A DNA stretch of 7,832 nucleotides, taken from NCBI GenBank assembly GCA_002127415.1, contig MWJR01000043.1:1-7832 (forward strand), given 5' to 3'. How positions within the stretch are numbered: the first letter of the stretch is position 1; each line of letters begins with the position of its first letter. The DNA is from Calditrichaeota bacterium AABM5.125.24 (GTDB lineage: Bacteria; Electryoneota; AABM5-125-24; Hatepunaeales; Hatepunaeaceae). The notes under the pieces were generated by a model. It was not told the DNA's origin. It searched no databases and saw only the letters and a program-made list of their open reading frames with translations. Made by a program: the position numbers and the translations under genes. Shown piece after piece: positions 5,301-7,832 of the stretch.

Positions 5301-7492
5301 GGTATCCGCTCTATGACCACCTCCCCGGGCGAGAAGGCGAGGTGAGGATTGTTACTGCTGAGCTGAACCGTGACGTCTTCTGCGTCAATATCGCTGAGGT
5401 TGGAGATGGTGAAGATCAGCTCCACCTCTTCGCCGTTGCGGAAGTTGCCGTCGTCGTCCCCCAACTCGTCGTCGTCAAAGCCGAATTCGCCCAGGATCAG
5501 GTTCAGTTCGGGAACCTCAACCGGGATATCGCGGACATAAGGCCGGTAGTTGTGCTTGTGCACTGTAAGCTGGAGCTCCCCCTCCTCGATCCCTTCAGGT
5601 ATGGTGAAGGCGGCATTGCCGGCACCGTCGGTATACAGGACATACTGGAAGCTGCCCGGCTGGCGGATGCATACTACAGCCTCCGATACCGCCTCCTCAT
5701 TATCATCCGTCACGGTTAAGACTACAGAGGTGGCACCGACGTTATAGCTCTCCGGATGCTCTGCGGCAAGCGGCACCGGATTGGCAGTGAATATCTCGAG
5801 CGAAGGATCACCGAGTAGCCGAAAAGTGGACAGGTGAAGGATGATCTCTTCACGGATCGCATCGGTGACATCCAACTCGGTCAGGCTCACCAGCTCGAGT
5901 TTGGTTATGAGCTGCAGGTAGCCGGTTGTGTAGATCTCGTTATACGCCATAGCCGCGATGGTGCTCCCGATGATCGGAAGCATATATTCGGAGCGTGGAT
6001 CGAAGAACAAACCCATACCGGCCACCGGTCCTATGGGCTCGTCCGCCGTGGCAAGGCTGAAGAAGGGGTACATAATGGGATTTTCATAGTAGATCCCGTT
6101 GGCGATCATAAAGGGATTCATCCGGTCGGTGTCGGCATATTCATCCCACTGGAATATCGGGCCGAATGCACCGAGCAGCCACCCATCAGCAAGAGCTAAG
6201 GACACCCCTTCTTCGAGTTGTTCTCTCACCTCCGCAATCCTGTCCTCCTCGGACAGATCACGCAGGATCACCACCTCGTCATAACCGGCATCGCTCAGGC
6301 GGTTTCGTCCCCACCTGGCGAGCTCCAGAACATCCTGTGGTGTATATACCACGGTATCGCCCTCGTCTGTAACATACTTTTCGGTCTGCATGGTAAACAG
6401 GGCTCGGGTAAACCAGGCGCCGTCGCCCTCCGGTCCCAGGTATGGGTCGCGTTCGTAGTCTATAGTTCGTCGCAGTGCACCAGCCAGGCTCCCGTAATTG
6501 GGCACCATCATCCGACCCAGGGCGAACTGCGGCATCAGGAATTCCTCGTCTTCCGGGTCGGTCGTATAATAATGATCTCGAAAGACCGTGGTTGTGTCGT
6601 TAATCTCGTGACCATAGGCAGGGAAGAAGAGCTCATCGTCGATCTCAAGATCGACCATGACCGAGTCCCAACTCCAACCCAGTTCATCATCCCCGATAAT
6701 GGTCATATATTCCAGGGGCAGCTTTTCATCATCGAGTAGTTGCCAGGCGAGCTCCTTAACCTCCTCGTAGGCGTTATCATCGATGTCGATCTCCTCAACA
6801 TCGACCATCAGTCCCATCCGCCGCTTCCACTCGACGAACTCGTTGATACAGCCGAGTGCCTCCTCGTCCTCGATGGCATCTGAATAGACGACCAGCATCC
6901 GCGAGAGGGCGGGTGCAGCCAGGTCACGCCCCGGTAAGTGGTCCGTTCGGGGAGGATTGAGGGTGAATGCCTCCAGAAGACGGGCGAAATTCGGGGTGAT
7001 GGGGATGCGGCGATGAGCCAAAGCAGCGTCCTCTCCGCCATCGGGGCTAAACTCCAGCTCTACCACAATTCGGCTGGTCTGAGGCAGCTCTTCGCCATCT
7101 GTGTGAAGCTGAAGCGGACATATTGTGACCGGCACCATCCTCACGCCCCGTATGACGCGTGGGTGGCCCAGAACCACGGCAGAGGGGGGGGGCTCCGATT
7201 TCGGATTTCGCTCAGCTGCTTCGGGATAGAGAATGTTGAGCGTTACAGAGCGCCGCGGGGGGACTATAACCCAGCGGGTCACAGGTAGCATAGCGCCTTG
7301 TGCGCGTTGTGGCAGGTTAAATTCAACTTGGAGACGCGAATCGCTCTCCAGTATCACGCAGGCCTCCACACCTGTGACCGATTCGAAACCGGGGTTCACC
7401 GGCAGGTGGTTCGATCGGGCCCAACTATTCGTCGCAACGGCGAGGATAAACGCCGTCACGACAGTCAGCAGTGCATAGAGTGTTCTTTGCAT
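2396..7492 (-). CDS. Secreted multidomain C25 (gingipain)-like protein with C-terminal sorting domain
   Basis: This 1698-residue protein starts at the ATG at 7492-7490, preceded by GAAGG at 7501-7497. The frame stays open upstream to a GTG at 7618, but that extension translates inverted repeats and would bury the signal peptide. Residues 1-25 are a signal peptide (cleavage likely after SWA). Residues about 35-190 resemble a gingipain prodomain, and 197-560 a C25 domain: 'LVVYSDAI', 'MTIIGDDE', 'DHYYTTD', 'FALGRMMV', 'TIDYERDP'. The usual GHG catalytic histidine and later catalytic cysteine are absent, so it may be an inactive relative. Next come an Ig-like module (about 570-665), CARDB-like modules (about 670-890), a 'YYGQDF...CTNGWLAMG' module (about 955-1135), a carboxypeptidase-regulatory-like fold (about 1139-1215), a propeller-like region (about 1290-1530) and a sorting domain (1612-1698, 'YPNPFNSMVRVEF'). 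It is rich in Asp and Glu. Type IX-like export is inferred; function is unknown. Confidence 0.88.
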   Translation of the reverse strand: MQRTLYALLTVVTAFILAVATNSWARSNHLPVNPGFESVTGVEACVILESDSRLQVEFNLPQRAQGAMLPVTRWVIVPPRRSVTLNILYPEAAERNPKSEPPPSAVVLGHPRVIRGVRMVPVTICPLQLHTDGEELPQTSRIVVELEFSPDGGEDAALAHRRIPITPNFARLLEAFTLNPPRTDHLPGRDLAAPALSRMLVVYSDAIEDEEALGCINEFVEWKRRMGLMVDVEEIDIDDNAYEEVKELAWQLLDDEKLPLEYMTIIGDDELGWSWDSVMVDLEIDDELFFPAYGHEINDTTTVFRDHYYTTDPEDEEFLMPQFALGRMMVPNYGSLAGALRRTIDYERDPYLGPEGDGAWFTRALFTMQTEKYVTDEGDTVVYTPQDVLELARWGRNRLSDAGYDEVVILRDLSEEDRIAEVREQLEEGVSLALADGWLLGAFGPIFQWDEYADTDRMNPFMIANGIYYENPIMYPFFSLATADEPIGPVAGMGLFFDPRSEYMLPIIGSTIAAMAYNEIYTTGYLQLITKLELVSLTELDVTDAIREEIILHLSTFRLLGDPSLEIFTANPVPLAAEHPESYNVGATSVVLTVTDDNEEAVSEAVVCIRQPGSFQYVLYTDGAGNAAFTIPEGIEEGELQLTVHKHNYRPYVRDIPVEVPELNLILGEFGFDDDELGDDDGNFRNGEEVELIFTISNLSDIDAEDVTVQLSSNNPHLAFSPGEVVIERIPAGESAGPEELVSMTLEPETPGGTALRIQLDALTGDELWPMAAEVTSSGPVIYTGEDLIEAENFFPGDTAQITPTLRNIGDLEVPAMEARLTSLDERVTVTAADRNYPMLEPDSEEGPDEPFQVEIDPLVIRGEIVHFELRLSAEDDYDTTMTFALRVADPREGDPFGPDEYGYICFDGDDEDWVEAPIYNWREINEDIDDYEFRGTRVELLQCAQGWDSSAVVELPEGFGFRYYGQDFDQVVICTNGWLAMGDQATEFSSDHNRPIPGAAAPDAQLCPLWQNLRNPHYWHNGAFYHYIEEEGLFIVEWSNLLVDDTTGMEHNVSFEVLLFDPSHYPTPTGDGEIIFQYQEFHAAEGSGDEISHPFATVGIRNLDGSGGLQYAYWNEYPAQAHPLESEFAIKFTTTALNDYGAARGWVVRAGDREEGIDSALIYHPRFPTEVWTNEEGYFTITPLHPDTYEDVLVIADNFNTDTLTIEITAGDTAEMGEIALTNPELELTTTPASFENLSLRPDGTRLHAKLFIDNHGNGPLDYEVRIANRDGSEPAFGDVRHHQISAVDGNDKYYGGVYIDSLFYIPSKHRSGSVPRYRINVLNRAGEEVRYFKQPEDIEIQTETGYYNLAWDGRHFWGSILDYRSGGWIVIFEPDGDVIDAFPTPFDEYRTLPLTYSPERGTIFAADRDTDVIEMETDSARTIINRWEMHLPAYNIEIGGLAWNSFDPDDMNLYLLDSYDPVGGNARARLMKMNPNTGEWRVIAFLDGRPNMGAYRGLSVLHNYGDLTSTVIALVEDGGPNMPDYLRLYDAGPNVSFLMEGGLTNRTGSVSPDQMAEVGMLFDAAGWQEGVYEFGLSLIHNAGETVLAPVSITFTDTAGTGDSAGDGLPTRFDITAVYPNPFNSMVRVEFAVDAALPTTLVVYDLTGREVTTVFDGVPAVGYHRLSWDGSSVASGVYILRLESAGRVRTAKTAIVR

Positions 7493-7546
7493 TGTCCCTT
7501 CTTGTTTGGGCTTTGGACTATGGGATGAACAAACGGCAGGGGCGGG

Positions 7547-7591
7547 ATCCCTGCTCCTGTCCCTGCGAAAGCAGGGATTCGCAGGGACAGG
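7547..7591. repeat. Two interleaved inverted repeats (A-B-A'-B')
   Basis: CCTGTCCCTGCGAA (7556-7569) and TTCGCAGGGACAGG (7578-7591) are perfect 14-bp complements. ATCCCTGCT (7547-7555) and AGCAGGGAT (7570-7578) are perfect 9-bp complements. The four arms abut in the order A, B, A', B', with one base shared by A' and B'. The two stems cannot both close as simple hairpins, so they are alternatives or pseudoknot-like. The element lies 55 bases upstream of the large gene's start. Its B' word recurs at bases 6-20. Confidence 0.8.
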
Positions 7592-7620
7592 CTTATGATG
7601 CCCGTATCTACGCGGCACGT

Positions 7621-7644
7621 GGTGTCAGACTTCAGTCTGACACC
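7621..7644. repeat. Perfect hairpin, GTGTCA family, inverted copy
   Basis: Arm GGTGTCAGAC (7621-7630) and its exact complement GTCTGACACC (7635-7644) flank loop TTCA, which reads TGAA on the minus strand. The first and last loop bases can also pair, giving 11-bp arms. It is the same element as 7669-7694 in opposite orientation, differing at one stem pair. Confidence 0.8.
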
Positions 7645-7668
7645 TCTTCTCTCTTACTCCTATGGTTA

Positions 7669-7694
7669 TGGTGTCACACTGAAGTGTGACACCA
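7669..7694. repeat. Perfect hairpin, GTGTCA family, TGAA loop
   Basis: Arm TGGTGTCACAC (7669-7679) and its exact complement GTGTGACACCA (7684-7694) flank loop TGAA. It begins 22 bases past the stop codon of the partial gene at the right edge, where a transcript end could be expected, but no T-run follows in the minus direction. Confidence 0.8.
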
Positions 7695-7715
7695 CCCCAC
7701 CATCTACCACTTGGA

Positions 7716-7832
7716 TTATCTTATCAGAGCTACCTTCGCCACACGGGCCCTGCCGGCTGATTCGAGCCGCACTATGTAAAGACCCGACGGCAGGCGCGAG
7801 GCGTCCCAGACCACCTGGTGATAGCCTACCAC
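7716..7832 (-). CDS. Partial: C-terminal sorting domain of a second exported protein
   Basis: Only the last 38 codons and the TAA stop (7716-7718) fall inside the window; the rest lies beyond the right edge. The frame reads VVGYHQVVWDASRLPSGLYI and ends VAKVALIR, with LESAGRAR between. This is the end of a FlgD-Ig-like/type IX-type sorting domain ('GYH...WD...SGxYIxRL'). It closely matches the end of the downstream 1698-residue protein, which has AVGYHRLSWDGSSVASGVYI, then LESAGRVR and AKTAIVR. Both genes run on the minus strand, separated by 223 bases of hairpin-rich DNA, so they are tandem exported-protein genes. Nothing can be said about the N-terminal domains or function. Confidence 0.85.
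   Translation of the reverse strand: MVGYHQVVWDASRLPSGLYIVRLESAGRARVAKVALIR

Noticed and set aside
6218..6739. Long plus-strand open frames inside the large gene (such as 173 residues here)
   Set aside because: They mirror a high-GC coding strand, have no ribosome-binding site of note and no recognisable domain, and the minus-strand frame is unambiguous.
7493..7618. N-terminal extension of the large protein back to a GTG at 7618
   Set aside because: It translates inverted-repeat DNA, is Pro/Arg-rich, and would place the clear signal peptide 42 residues inside the protein; the ATG at 7492 also has a nearby ribosome-binding site.
7547..7694. CRISPR array
   Set aside because: The repeats are palindromes of different sequence with irregular spacing, with no conserved direct-repeat unit or cas genes.

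Overview
The window looks like a contig piece from an uncultured or poorly sampled bacterium of the Fibrobacterota-Chlorobiota-Bacteroidota (FCB) side of the tree. The main reason is the very long secreted protein on the minus strand: it has a gingipain-like (C25) N-terminal region, several Ig-like modules and a C-terminal 'YPNPFN...' sorting domain of the type IX secretion kind. A second gene ending in an almost identical sorting domain enters from the right edge. The lineage is an inference from protein architecture and cannot be narrowed from this window alone.

Layout, left to right. Bases 1-171 hold a dispersed-repeat copy and an A/T-rich leader. Bases 172-829 encode an overlapping MNT nucleotidyltransferase antitoxin and HEPN ribonuclease toxin (mntA-hepT type), visibly more A/T-rich than the rest. 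Bases 910-1050 encode a tiny arginine-rich protein that I do not recognise. Bases 1051-1292 are non-coding with several dyads. Bases 1293-2159 encode a complete ParB with no parA beside it. Bases 2160-2395 separate parB from the convergent large gene and are packed with four hairpins. Bases 2396-7492 (minus) encode the 1698-residue secreted C25-like protein. Bases 7493-7715 carry three more dyads. Bases 7716-7832 (minus) are the 3' end of a second sorting-domain protein.

The toxin and antitoxin work as a pair: the nucleotidyltransferase is expected to AMPylate the HEPN ribonuclease and silence it. ParB would act in chromosome or plasmid segregation with a ParA encoded elsewhere. The two minus-strand genes are tandem, same-direction exported proteins sharing a secretion signal, so probably products of the same export route.

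The most unusual features are two. First, short perfect hairpins are present in most of the gene-free gaps, most of them with a purine-rich tetraloop, with compensatory sequence changes between copies. Second, the large C25-like protein keeps the fold's landmark motifs but lacks the expected catalytic His and Cys.
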